Assembly: GCA_964473455.1 (NCBI GenBank)
Contig: CAYYQX010000004.1
Span: 59,567-123,566 of the forward strand
Length of the DNA stretch: 64,000 bases
Reading direction: 5' to 3'
Source: JALELF01 sp964473455
GTDB taxonomy: Bacteria; Bacillota_I; Bacilli_A; RF39; UBA660
The position numbers and the translations under genes are program-made. Shown here one piece after another: positions 9,801 through 16,750 of the stretch. Each line of letters starts with the position of its first letter. The stretch's first letter is position 1. The notes under the pieces are model-generated. The model was given only the letters and a program-made list of their open reading frames with translations. It was not told the DNA's origin and searched no databases.

Positions 9801-9925
9801 AGTTTGAAAATTATATTAAAGAAGAAACTTTAGCTCTTAATATAATTAAAAAAGAACAGTTAAGTCTTATGGAAGACATTAATGGGCATGAAGTTTATTT
9901 AGATGTTGAAAAAGTAGAAAAATAA
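6836..9925 (+). CDS. ileS: Isoleucyl-tRNA synthetase, type 2 (GxHH active-site variant)
   Basis: Charges tRNA-Ile; class Ia synthetase of 1029 residues, the length of the eukaryote-like IleRS2 branch. The HxGH motif position reads GLHH (residues 54-57, within PATANGFPGLHH), and KMSKS is at 587-591. The CP1 editing domain is present (VWTTTPWTLLANVA, DGTGIVHIAPSFGEDD). WDTHGLPVEVEVEKKLG is typical of this branch. The swapped GxHH signature has been described in a mupirocin-hyper-resistant IleRS2 subset. The gene is controlled by the upstream Ile T-box. Confidence 0.97.
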   Translation: MFKMLSSQKVNEVEESILKKWEAEDILNKTIENRSKDKNFVFYDGPATANGFPGLHHMMAKFLKDTFCKYKTMQGYRVLRKVGWDTHGLPVEVEVEKKLGFNSKNEIEKYGIKEFNEECRKIVWQNEEAFSNLTKKMGQFIDLDNPYVTYDNNYIETEWYILKRFFEEGLFYEGVKILPYCPRCETGLASHEVAQGYKEIAVETVIVPMKKKDEDVYFLVWTTTPWTLLANVAICVNPNEEYVKVESKGLKFILAEKLTKTVLGEEYTVLEKYKGKELENIEYEQLLPFLKVDRKAFYVTCDSYVTMEDGTGIVHIAPSFGEDDSKVAKKYNLPYLNPVGEDGKYTEGPFKGMLVFDADVEVIKYLRENNKLFKKQRMMHNYPHCWRCGTPLIYYSKPSKYLEVTKIKDKIIEANNTVNWYPAYVGEKRFGNWLENLNDWAISRNRYWGTPLPLWTCSCGHKEMIGSRQELIEKAIEKIDDTIELHRPYVDEVHLRCSKCGGVMTRTTDVIDCWFDSGSMPFSQYHYPFENKKLFENQFPADFICEGIDQTRGWFYSLLVIAVFLKGVSPYKNVLVNDLLLDSEGKKMSKSKGNIVEPFTTMKEYGADTVRWYLPYVSPVWTPLKFDLEGLKEVYSKFFNPLKNSYNFFAIYANTDEINIDECNCSYDELEEIDKWMISKYNRLVKYVTEAYEEYDLNKVVRAVTDFTSEDLSNWYIRRNRKRFWGSTLDNSKKAVYKTTYDVLVGISKLIAPIAPFISEEIYMNLTNEVSVHLADFPKYDEKLIDNHIEKRMDLVRNLISIGRKAREDLKIKVRQPLSLAILDGNNKGLIEDLVPLIKEELNLKEVVFEHDLGKYMNFKVVPNFKVVGKELGSKVKAFTEILNQIDLISINKLNNNETITVDLEGEVNVTKEMVEIRISSKEGFNVGMEGNNFLILNTDLTEELILEGNAREIVSKVQQMRKSKDFNVIDRINIFYRSDVEIDKTFMQFENYIKEETLALNIIKKEQLSLMEDINGHEVYLDVEKVEK

Positions 9926-9939
9926 AGTTTTCTACTTTT
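9910..9939 (+). terminator. Terminator-like hairpin at the end of ileS
   Basis: A 12-bp perfect stem AAAAGTAGAAAA/TTTTCTACTTTT (9910-9921 and 9928-9939) with the ileS TAA in its 6-base loop. The 3' arm ends in U4. TGTGATATTAT (9939-9949), the likely extended -10 of mscL, follows immediately. Confidence 0.75.
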
Positions 9940-9967
9940 GTGATATTATATTGATAAGGAGGAATAT

Positions 9968-10360
9968 ATGAATAAAAAAGTAAAAGACTTTACAAATGAA
10001 TTTAAAACTTTTATTTCTAAAGGCAACGTTTTAGACTTAGCTGTTGCAGTTATTTTAGGAGGAGCTTTTGGAAAGATAATAACATCTCTTGTTAATGATG
10101 TTATTATGCCAATTATTGGAATCATATTAGGAGGAATTCATTTTTCTAATTTGTCTATTAGTGTAGGTGGCGCAAACATTATGTATGGTTCTTTCATTCA
10201 ACAAATAGTTGATTTCTTAATTATTGCTTTTTGTATATTTGTTTTAGTTAAAGCCCTAAATAAAGTACAAAAGAAAAAAGAAGTAAAAAAAGAAGCGGAA
10301 AAAGAAGAAGTAACTTTATTAAAAGAAATAAGAGATTTATTAAAAAACAAAAAAGCCTAA
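9968..10360 (+). CDS. mscL: Large-conductance mechanosensitive channel MscL
   Basis: MscL opens under membrane tension to release solutes during osmotic down-shock. The 130-residue protein has the N-terminal helix FKTFISKGNVLDLAVAVILG, the pore-lining TM1 with AFGKIITSLVNDVIMPIIG, a short periplasmic loop, TM2 (FIQQIVDFLIIAFCIFVLVK) and the C-terminal bundle helix KEIRDLLKNK. The GGAGGA ribosome-binding site is 6 bases upstream. Its stop codon lies in a palindromic terminator shared with the convergent gene. Confidence 0.97.
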   Translation: MNKKVKDFTNEFKTFISKGNVLDLAVAVILGGAFGKIITSLVNDVIMPIIGIILGGIHFSNLSISVGGANIMYGSFIQQIVDFLIIAFCIFVLVKALNKVQKKKEVKKEAEKEEVTLLKEIRDLLKNKKA

Positions 10361-10375
10361 TTAGGCTTTTTCTAT
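10346..10375. terminator. Bidirectional terminator between convergent genes
   Basis: Perfect 20-base palindrome at 10351-10370 (AAAAGCCTAA then TTAGGCTTTT). The mscL TAA and the reverse-strand TAA lie back to back at its centre, so one hairpin serves both strands. Confidence 0.9.
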
Positions 10376-11017
10376 TGTAATAGTATAAAAACTTTTTCCT
10401 CGATATTTATTTTCAAAAAAATCATCACTACTATTGTAGGTAAATACAGTTAAAGTAATAGGGGACTTTACTTGACTTATGTCAGTGCTTGGAACATATA
10501 ACTTTATGTTTGTCAAAAGAGTAGTACTATTAAATCCACTCATTTCAACATGGCTATACCTTGCTCCTTTTGTTTGATGTAAGCTGTCATATAAATAAAT
10601 GAAAATATAAGGTGAAAAATAATACATATCACTTGGATCTAGAACAGTTTTTTCTAAGAAAGTTCCATCATTTAAATAAAAGGAAATATAGTAACCAATC
10701 TTATAATTATCAATGTTAGGATAATTGGAGTATTTTGCCCAAGCATCTTGATAATAGGAATAACTTATATGTTCTTCATTTGAGTAAATAGCGGTAAATG
10801 TTGCAATGTCAGTTTGTGGTGTTAAAGGGGTTTTATAATTAGTAATTAAATTTCCACTTTTATATAATCCAACTGTTATAGGATTTAAATCAATATAAGT
10901 AGAGTCGGGGAATATAATTTGTTCATTAGTTTCTTTTTTCTCACTACTATTAAAATAAAGTAAAATGCCAGAACCAATAAATAAAATAATTATCCAAAAT
11001 ATAAGTAACTTTTTCAT
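10361..11017 (-). CDS. Membrane-anchored extracytoplasmic protein, unknown family
   Basis: 218 residues. A single N-terminal membrane anchor (KKLLIFWIIILFIGSGILLYF, about residues 3-23) without a lipobox or clear signal-peptidase site is followed by a Tyr/Ser/Thr-rich domain of beta-type pattern. An example is the stretch IGYYISFYLNDGTFLEKTVL. I do not recognise the family. It is convergent to mscL and divergent from murE. An upstream TATAAT on the minus strand (11038-11033) fits as its -10 box. No catalytic motif is visible. Confidence 0.75.
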   Translation of the reverse strand: MKKLLIFWIIILFIGSGILLYFNSSEKKETNEQIIFPDSTYIDLNPITVGLYKSGNLITNYKTPLTPQTDIATFTAIYSNEEHISYSYYQDAWAKYSNYPNIDNYKIGYYISFYLNDGTFLEKTVLDPSDMYYFSPYIFIYLYDSLHQTKGARYSHVEMSGFNSTTLLTNIKLYVPSTDISQVKSPITLTVFTYNSSDDFFENKYRGKSFYTITIEKA

Positions 11018-11056
11018 TCTCTCACCGTATATATTATATCTTAAAATAGAGAAACG

Positions 11057-11065
11057 TGCTATAAT
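11057..11065 (+). promoter_or_regulatory. Extended -10 promoter of murE
   Basis: TGCTATAAT with no convincing -35. The expected transcript start (about 11072) falls on the ribosome-binding site, leaving a leader of only about 10 bases. Confidence 0.7.
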
Positions 11066-11081
11066 TAATTAGGTGATAAAA

Positions 11082-12443
11082 TTGATACAAGTAGATTCAA
11101 GAAGAATAAAAAAAGGCGATACTTTTGTAGCTCTAAGAGGTATATCAGGAGATGGACATAAGTTCATTGAAACAGCTATTAATAATGGAGCAGTTAAAGT
11201 AATAGCTGAAGAGGGTAATTATAGTGTTGAGACTTTAATAGTAGAAGATACTAGAAAATACTTAACTGATTATTTAACAACAACTTATAAAACAATGCTT
11301 GAAGATATGACAATAATAGGCATAACAGGCACAAACGGGAAATCAACTACAGCGCATCTTATTTATCAAGCACTAAATTTAATGGGTAAAAAATGTTCTT
11401 ATATTGGAACAATTGGGTTTTTTATTGCAGACAGAAAAATTGAACTTCCAAGTTTACCTAATACAACACCAGATATTTTAGAACTATATCAAATGTTTGA
11501 AGAAAGCTATAATAATGGTTATAAATATGTTGCAATGGAAGTTAGCAGTCAAGCTTTAGCTGTTGATAGAGTAAAAAAAATTAAATTTGACTATACTATT
11601 TTTACAAACATTTCAGAAGAACATCTTAATCTACACGGAACTATGGAAAAATATATTCAAGCAAAACAAATTTTGTTTAAAGAATTTAACAGTGTTGCTT
11701 TAATTAACTATGATGATTTAGAAAAAGACAAATTTGTATTTGCCAATAATAAAAATTTTTTCTTTGGTTTTAATGGTGGAGATTTAAAAATAAGTAATTA
11801 TGGATTAGAAAGTGATAAAACGACAATTGAATATATTTATCAAAATAAAACATATAAAATCGCAAGTAACTTAATTGGTAAATATAATATATATAATATG
11901 ATTGCGACTATTTTGTTATTAATAAAATTAAACATCAATATTGATGAAATAAATAGAGTAGTGCAAGAGCTAAAGTCACCAGAAGGCAGAATGGAAAAAA
12001 TAAGCTATAAAAACAATTTAATTATTATTGATTATGCTCATACACCAAAAGGCCTAAAAAGTTTACTTGACACAATTCAAAATGTTAATCATAACAACAC
12101 ATATGCAGTTTTTGGTTGTGCGGGAGAAAGAGATCGTAGTCAAAGAAGCGTTATGGCAAACACTATAATGGCAAACGTCACTAAATTAATTATTACTAAT
12201 GATGATCCTCATGAAGAAGATCCAAATCAAATTGTAAGCGATATGGTAAAAGAAGGACGTCATAATAATTATGAAATTTGCTTAGATAGAAGTAAGGCTA
12301 TTGAAAAAGCTATTGCACTTTTAAAAGGAAATGATATCTTATTAATTCTTGGTAAAGGTCATGAAGAGTATATGATAGTAGGTAAAGAAAAAGTTCCTTT
12401 TAATGATAAAAAAGAGGTTGTAAAGTACATTAACAATATTTAG
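11082..12443 (+). CDS. murE: UDP-MurNAc-tripeptide synthetase MurE
   Basis: MurE adds the third amino acid to UDP-MurNAc-L-Ala-D-Glu during peptidoglycan precursor synthesis. Visible are VDSRRIKKGDTFVALRG, the P-loop GITGTNGKSTT, MEVSSQALAVDRV, FTNISEEHLNLHGTMEKY (with the conserved Lys at QAKQ), EGRMEKI and DYAHTPKGL. The TTG at 11082 is preferred because AGGTGAT lies 5 bases upstream; the GTG at 11073 is inside that site. The position of the DAP signature DNPR reads DDPH (residues 374-377), which argues for an amino acid other than meso-diaminopimelate, such as lysine or ornithine. No other mur genes are nearby. Confidence 0.93.
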   Translation: MIQVDSRRIKKGDTFVALRGISGDGHKFIETAINNGAVKVIAEEGNYSVETLIVEDTRKYLTDYLTTTYKTMLEDMTIIGITGTNGKSTTAHLIYQALNLMGKKCSYIGTIGFFIADRKIELPSLPNTTPDILELYQMFEESYNNGYKYVAMEVSSQALAVDRVKKIKFDYTIFTNISEEHLNLHGTMEKYIQAKQILFKEFNSVALINYDDLEKDKFVFANNKNFFFGFNGGDLKISNYGLESDKTTIEYIYQNKTYKIASNLIGKYNIYNMIATILLLIKLNINIDEINRVVQELKSPEGRMEKISYKNNLIIIDYAHTPKGLKSLLDTIQNVNHNNTYAVFGCAGERDRSQRSVMANTIMANVTKLIITNDDPHEEDPNQIVSDMVKEGRHNNYEICLDRSKAIEKAIALLKGNDILLILGKGHEEYMIVGKEKVPFNDKKEVVKYINNI

Positions 12444-12457
12444 AAAATATTGTTTTT
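12432..12457 (+). terminator. Intrinsic terminator of murE
   Basis: Stem AACAATATT/AATATTGTT (12432-12440 and 12446-12454) with the murE TAG in the loop, then a U-run. Confidence 0.85.
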
Positions 12458-12496
12458 TCTTTGATTTTGTGATATGGTTTTACTATAGGAGGAATA

Positions 12497-12808
12497 ATGA
12501 AAAGTAGAAAGGGAATGTGGGAACTAATCATCTTACTATTGTTATTAGTAGGCTGTGCGGTGTATTACTTTATTTATCTTGAAACTAGAGATGAAAACTT
12601 AGTAAATGAATTAGATAATCATTTTGAAGAAATAAATACAATTGTAGAAGAAGATGAAGTAATTGATGAAGATACAACAGGAGAAATAGATAGCGAATTA
12701 ACAGAAGATGAAGTAGATTTAGATAATGTTGAAGCGAGTTTAGATTCATTATTGAACAGTTTAGATGATATTGAAACAGAAGAAGAAAATATAGGAAATG
12801 AGGAATAA
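12497..12808 (+). CDS. Small acidic membrane-anchored protein (possible lipoprotein)
   Basis: 103 residues. A basic N-terminus (KSRKGMW) precedes a hydrophobic segment ending LLLLLVGC, which could be read either as a membrane anchor or as a lipobox with Cys20. The rest is extremely Glu/Asp-rich (for example ELTEDEVDLDNVE) with a heptad-like pattern in the last 30 residues (LDSLLNSLDDIETEEEN). Strong GGAGG site. It is 9 bases ahead of the next exported protein and probably in one operon with it. Family not recognised. Confidence 0.7.
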   Translation: MKSRKGMWELIILLLLLVGCAVYYFIYLETRDENLVNELDNHFEEINTIVEEDEVIDEDTTGEIDSELTEDEVDLDNVEASLDSLLNSLDDIETEEENIGNEE

Positions 12809-12817
12809 GGAGGAAAT

Positions 12818-13330
12818 ATGAAAAAGAAAGGTTTAATTTTAATAGGATTATTATTATTTGTGGCAATGCCTATCGTTTATGCCCAAAACACTAGTGCTGG
12901 AAGCGACAATGGAAATTCGGTAACTGCAGGGAATGAAAATGCCGGAAGTGAAAATGGAAATTCTGATACAACTTCTGGTAATTCTAGTCAAGAACTGAAA
13001 GATTTAAGAGTTATAATTAGAACTCAAGCTCAAGAATTAACAGCTTTGAGAATTCAATTACAGGCAAAGATTGTTGAACAAAAACAAGTTTTAACACAAT
13101 ATAGAAATCAAGAGAGTCTAACGACAGAACAAAGAGCCGAAGTAAAAGCTATGATTCAAACTATGAGCCAGTTTCGCGAACAGTTAAACCAAGAATATCA
13201 AAATGCTACTAAAGCATTAAATTCATATAGAATTGGGGCAGCCGAAGATAAAGTTGCAGCTCTAAACGGAATAATAGAATCACAACAAGCAAGAAAAACT
13301 TTACTAACAAATATAATTAATAGTTTATAA
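12818..13330 (+). CDS. Secreted coiled-coil protein with Asn/Gly/Ser-rich linker
   Basis: 170 residues. A signal peptide (KKKGLILIGLLLFVAMPIVYAQ, likely cut after VYA, residue 22) is followed by a low-complexity segment with repeated NGNS/NAGSENGNS units (residues about 24-56). Then comes a Gln-rich helical region (residues about 58-170, RTQAQELTALRIQLQAKI) likely to form a coiled coil. It resembles Gram-positive envelope spacer proteins but I cannot assign a family. It shares a unit with the acidic protein upstream; the opposite charges of the region may be relevant, but this is speculation. Confidence 0.72.
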   Translation: MKKKGLILIGLLLFVAMPIVYAQNTSAGSDNGNSVTAGNENAGSENGNSDTTSGNSSQELKDLRVIIRTQAQELTALRIQLQAKIVEQKQVLTQYRNQESLTTEQRAEVKAMIQTMSQFREQLNQEYQNATKALNSYRIGAAEDKVAALNGIIESQQARKTLLTNIINSL

Positions 13331-13353
13331 AAACGAGTATTTACTCGTTTTTT
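13331..13353. terminator. Bidirectional terminator between the secreted protein and rnhC
   Basis: AAACGAGTA/TACTCGTTT (13331-13339 and 13342-13350) with flanking T on the plus strand and A before it. The rnhC stop codon lies in the 3' arm. Confidence 0.85.
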
Positions 13354-14291
13354 AATATATCTTTAATTTTTTCTGTGTTTTTAAAATTCAATTTTGCTAT
13401 TTCATTTAACTTATCAAAGCCAAACGTTTTAACAATTTTAGCCCCAACTTCATCTACTAAGTTACTGGCTCCTTTGGGAATAGCAATACCTAAATCTTTA
13501 CTTATTTTGTTACACTCTTGAATAAATATAAATCTACTAATAATTGATGCTGCCGCAACACTTAAACACTTATCTTCACCTTTAGTAAGAAAAGTTATTC
13601 CTCTTACAATGTTACTGCTTTCTTTCAAATAGTTATAGTAAACAAAGGGTTTTGCAAACTCATCGACTACAATATAATCATACACATAATCTTTATTGAT
13701 TAAATTACTTAAAACATTATTGTGCAGAATAGCTTTTAATTTATTCATGTTGTTTTCTTTACTGTATTTTTTATTATATTCACTGTTTGATAAAACAAGA
13801 CTACTATAAGGAATTTGTTTAATTAATTTAGGAACTATTTCTAGTATTTTTTCATCTGTTAATTTTTTAGAATCTTTAATACCTAAATTTTCTAAAGATT
13901 TAATATCTTCTTTTTTGACATAACAACTAGTTACAACAATAGGTCCAAAAAAATCTCCTGTTCCAACTTCATCAGATCCAATTGTACTAGCGTAATATAC
14001 TTGAATTTCTTTTTTCAATTCTTCTTTTTTTTCTTTTTTATCTTCACTGTTTTTAACATCGACTTTTTTGTCTGGATTAAGGTGTTTTTCCATTTCCATC
14101 CACATATTAGCGTCAATGTCAGCAGACAAACCTTGAAACACAGCTTTATTAGATTCATATAGTGTCACAACGGTGTCTTCTTCATCAGCTTGAAAAAGAG
14201 CATAAGCTGGTGTTTTAAGTCTTTTTTTATCTTGAAAATACTTCATCATTTTCTCTTTAGTATTGTCGCTAATTTTTAAAGTTATAGTCAT
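13341..14291 (-). CDS. rnhC: Ribonuclease HIII
   Basis: RNase HIII removes RNA from RNA-DNA hybrids during replication and repair. 316 residues: an N-terminal TBP-like substrate-binding domain (residues about 1-90), a Lys-rich linker (KKEELKKEIQ) and the catalytic domain starting STIGSDEVGTGDFFGPIVV. The GSDEVG signature carries the first catalytic Asp/Glu; IVVDEFAKP and VAAASIISR carry the rest. In Bacillota rnhC normally sits next to cvpA-mutS2-trxA; here it is divergent from cvpA and mutS2 is missing. Confidence 0.95.
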   Translation of the reverse strand: MTITLKISDNTKEKMMKYFQDKKRLKTPAYALFQADEEDTVVTLYESNKAVFQGLSADIDANMWMEMEKHLNPDKKVDVKNSEDKKEKKEELKKEIQVYYASTIGSDEVGTGDFFGPIVVTSCYVKKEDIKSLENLGIKDSKKLTDEKILEIVPKLIKQIPYSSLVLSNSEYNKKYSKENNMNKLKAILHNNVLSNLINKDYVYDYIVVDEFAKPFVYYNYLKESSNIVRGITFLTKGEDKCLSVAAASIISRFIFIQECNKISKDLGIAIPKGASNLVDEVGAKIVKTFGFDKLNEIAKLNFKNTEKIKDILKNE

Positions 14292-14312
14292 ATTATGTCA
14301 ACTCCTACTTTA

Positions 14313-14346
14313 ATTTTAGCACATTTTTTACAAAATATGCTACAAT
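14313..14346. promoter_or_regulatory. Divergent promoters for rnhC and cvpA-like gene
   Basis: On the minus strand TGTGCTAAAAT (14323-14313) points to rnhC; on the plus strand TATGCTACAAT ends at 14346 and points to the cvpA-like gene. Both are extended -10 elements only about 20 bases apart. Confidence 0.65.
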
Positions 14347-14366
14347 AATAATAGAGGTGAATTTAT

Positions 14367-15083
14367 ATGAATATAGTTGATGCTGGAATCATTATATTAC
14401 TTATGCTTGGAGCTGTGCTTGGATTCAAAAGAGGCATCACTAAACAAATCGCAATAGGAATTGGTTCTGTTGGCATAATTGTTTTGGCTTTTATGTTAAA
14501 AACACCAGTGTCCAATTTTTTATATCAAAGGTTACCATTTTTTGATTTTTGGGGAATATTTAAAGGCGTAACTGCCCTTAATATTCTACTATACGAAGTA
14601 ATAGCTTTTTTAATAGTACTAGCGGCTCTTTCTATCGTTTTAAAATTTGTGATTTTCGCAACTAGTGTGTTTGAAAAACTATTAAATGCCACTATCGTTC
14701 TTGGAATTCCATCTAAAATACTAGGTATGGTTGTTGGAATTGTACAATACTATATTATTGTCTTTGCTATTTTGTTCGTAATTAGCTTACCCATTATTAA
14801 TTTAGATTTTATTAGTCAATCAAAATGGAAAGATACAATTTTAAATAATACGCCAGTACTTACGACAATATCTAAAGATACAACAGTTGTGTTTGACGAA
14901 TTTAAGGGATTAAAAGAAAAATATGAGGCCGATTCTAGTTCAAATGAATTTAACTTAGAAGCAATGGATTTGTTTTTAAAGTATAATGTAATAGAAGTAG
15001 AGTCAGTTGAGTCTTTAATGGAAAAAGGTAAAATTAACATTGACGGATTAGATGAAGTATTAGAAAAATATAGGGAGGAATAA
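14367..15083 (+). CDS. CvpA family membrane protein
   Basis: 238 residues with four predicted membrane segments (about 5-25, 28-46, 70-95 and 115-145) starting MNIVDAGIIILLMLGAVLGFKRG, the CvpA/YshB pattern of a first helix followed by GxKRG. The soluble C-terminal tail (residues about 150-238) is predicted to be helical. The family is linked to colicin V secretion and envelope stress, with unknown biochemical role. trxA begins 2 bases after the stop, so the two are co-transcribed. Confidence 0.82.
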   Translation: MNIVDAGIIILLMLGAVLGFKRGITKQIAIGIGSVGIIVLAFMLKTPVSNFLYQRLPFFDFWGIFKGVTALNILLYEVIAFLIVLAALSIVLKFVIFATSVFEKLLNATIVLGIPSKILGMVVGIVQYYIIVFAILFVISLPIINLDFISQSKWKDTILNNTPVLTTISKDTTVVFDEFKGLKEKYEADSSSNEFNLEAMDLFLKYNVIEVESVESLMEKGKINIDGLDEVLEKYREE

Positions 15084-15085
15084 AT

Positions 15086-15385
15086 ATGATAAAACATGTA
15101 AATGAAAAAGAATTTAGAGAAGAAGTAAAAGGAGAATTAGTTTTAGTAGACTTTTTTGCTGATTGGTGTATGCCGTGCAAAATGCTTGGCCCAATTTTAG
15201 AAAAAATGGCAAATGATTATAACATAATTAAAGTAAATATTGATGAAAATCAAAGCTTAGCGCAAGAACTAGGTATCATGAGTATACCAACATTAATGAT
15301 TTATAGTAAGGGTAATGTAATGGATACAAAGATGGGTTTAATGCCTGAAGAAGAAATTAAATCTTGGTTAGAAAAAAACAAATAA
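15086..15385 (+). CDS. trxA: Thioredoxin
   Basis: A 99-residue thioredoxin that reduces protein disulfides in the cytoplasm. It shows LVDFFADWCMPCKMLGPILEKM with active-site Cys-Met-Pro-Cys instead of the usual CGPC, and the cis-proline segment MSIPTLMIYSKG. Size and fold match TrxA. It follows the cvpA-like gene; mutS2, which usually lies between them, is absent. A second reductase system (trxB, at 33.6 kb) could supply electrons. Confidence 0.93.
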   Translation: MIKHVNEKEFREEVKGELVLVDFFADWCMPCKMLGPILEKMANDYNIIKVNIDENQSLAQELGIMSIPTLMIYSKGNVMDTKMGLMPEEEIKSWLEKNK

Positions 15386-15390
15386 AAAGT

Positions 15391-15410
15391 GTAAACCTTG
15401 ACAAGTTTAC
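15391..15410. repeat. Short inverted repeat after trxA
   Basis: GTAAAC (15391-15396) and GTTTAC (15405-15410) flank TTGACA. It could be a weak terminator stem for trxA or an operator over a -35 box, but I find no good -10 at 17 bases. Confidence 0.35.
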
Positions 15411-15464
15411 TTGCAATTAAACGGTTTTTTTGAGATTATGTATTATAGAAATGGGGTAATTATT

Positions 15465-16613
15465 ATGCCGACTACTGAAGAAATAGAAATAGAAAAAGCA
15501 AAAGAAGAAGCAAAAGAAAAAGAAAGATTAGCTAGAATTGCAAAAATGGAAGCAGAAATAAAAGAGAGGCTTAAAAAAGCAGCCGACTTTAAAGAAAGCA
15601 TGCAAAGGAAGTTAGATTCAGTTAAAGACAAAATCGCACCAGAATTGTTAAACAATCCTAGATTTTTAAAAGCTTTTAATGGGGAGTTAGAAGGTATTGG
15701 CTACTTTAGTGGCAGAGACACAAGTTATTTGACTAATGTTGTTGTTTCAGCAGATGGGAAGTCAGTTACTATTGATTCTGGTCAAACTTATCCAAATAAA
15801 CAAAGCAATCCTGAATTAAGTGATAACGCTGAATATAGTTCAACAACCATCTCTTTAGGTGAAAAAAATGATATGCAGGTTGTTAGTTCAAAAGGAACCT
15901 TATATCATGTAGATGGTTATAAGAAAGCTGTTACAGATCCAACAAAAAAAGCAGAGTATGCTCGTTTAGAAAGTGAAGGCTTTAAGACTATATTGGTTAC
16001 AAACTATCGTCAAGAAATTTACGATCAAAATGGTATTGAATATTCGATAAGCGATTTTTCAGATCAATATCCATTTAAAGACGAGTATAGGGATATAATC
16101 TTAAATAAAGAAATTTTAACTTATTCTCATAAACCAACATTTTCCTCTGGCCTTCTACCTGGATTACCAAATCATACTTGGAGCGCAAGCGCGCAAACCA
16201 TTAGCCGTACCGATGAAAATCTTGGAGTTTGTACTGTCTTAAAGGGAGAAGGAATGAATTCTAATGGCAATAAAGGTGTAAAATATAGCCAAGGAATTTA
16301 TCCTGTAAATACAGAATATCCAGAAAACTTAAGTGTAATTCCAAATCCTTTAATGATTGGTCAAGGTAACGGAGCTTATGTTGGAACTGATTATGCCGGA
16401 ACTACTGGGCAAAGAATGGAAGATGTATTAAAAGATGCGGCTTTATCTTTTGAAGAAAATTTAGAAACTTCTAAAACAAAAGAATATTCCCCAGAAACAT
16501 ATCGAGTTTTAAAAAATAAGTTAGCTATTGCAAATGCACAATATCGTACTAGTAGTAATATCCAACCAGTTGTCGAAGAAGCAGAAATGGCTAACGCAGG
16601 AGCGCAAAGATAA
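15465..16613 (+). CDS. Unknown cytoplasmic protein with N-terminal charged coiled coil
   Basis: 383 residues from the ATG at 15465, which has TGGGGT 8 bases upstream; an in-frame upstream TTG at 15411 lacks a ribosome-binding site. Residues about 5-60 are a Glu/Lys/Arg-rich single helix or coiled coil. The remainder (about 70-340) is a mixed Ser/Thr/Gly-rich domain with segments such as IGYFSGRDTSYLTNVVVS and GNGAYVGTDYAGTTGQRMED. A final helical tail follows. No signal peptide, membrane helix or known motif is visible. I do not recognise the family. It has its own strong terminator. Confidence 0.72.
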   Translation: MPTTEEIEIEKAKEEAKEKERLARIAKMEAEIKERLKKAADFKESMQRKLDSVKDKIAPELLNNPRFLKAFNGELEGIGYFSGRDTSYLTNVVVSADGKSVTIDSGQTYPNKQSNPELSDNAEYSSTTISLGEKNDMQVVSSKGTLYHVDGYKKAVTDPTKKAEYARLESEGFKTILVTNYRQEIYDQNGIEYSISDFSDQYPFKDEYRDIILNKEILTYSHKPTFSSGLLPGLPNHTWSASAQTISRTDENLGVCTVLKGEGMNSNGNKGVKYSQGIYPVNTEYPENLSVIPNPLMIGQGNGAYVGTDYAGTTGQRMEDVLKDAALSFEENLETSKTKEYSPETYRVLKNKLAIANAQYRTSSNIQPVVEEAEMANAGAQR

Positions 16614-16626
16614 ATTGCGCTTTTTT
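16601..16626 (+). terminator. Intrinsic terminator
   Basis: AGCGCAA/TTGCGCT (16601-16607 and 16615-16621) followed by T5; the stop TAA is in the loop. Confidence 0.9.
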
Positions 16627-16637
16627 AAACAAAATTC

Positions 16638-16666
16638 TTGCAATAAGTCTTTATATACTGTATATT
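16638..16666 (+). promoter_or_regulatory. Promoter of rpsO-pnp
   Basis: TTGCAA (16638-16643), 17 bases, TATATT (16661-16666). It leaves an mRNA leader of about 80 bases before rpsO, which could host S15 autoregulation; no structure could be confirmed by eye. Confidence 0.75.
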
Positions 16667-16750
16667 AGTTATGTACTTAAATCTTGGATTAAACATTTCT
16701 CCAATATTTATTCTAGGATCTAAGCAAATTATTATTGAAAGGAGAAACAA

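Noticed and set aside
15398..15403. TTGACA after trxA as a -35 for the unknown gene
   Set aside because: The base range 17 nt downstream is CGGTTT-like and has no -10; the promoter of this gene remains unclear.
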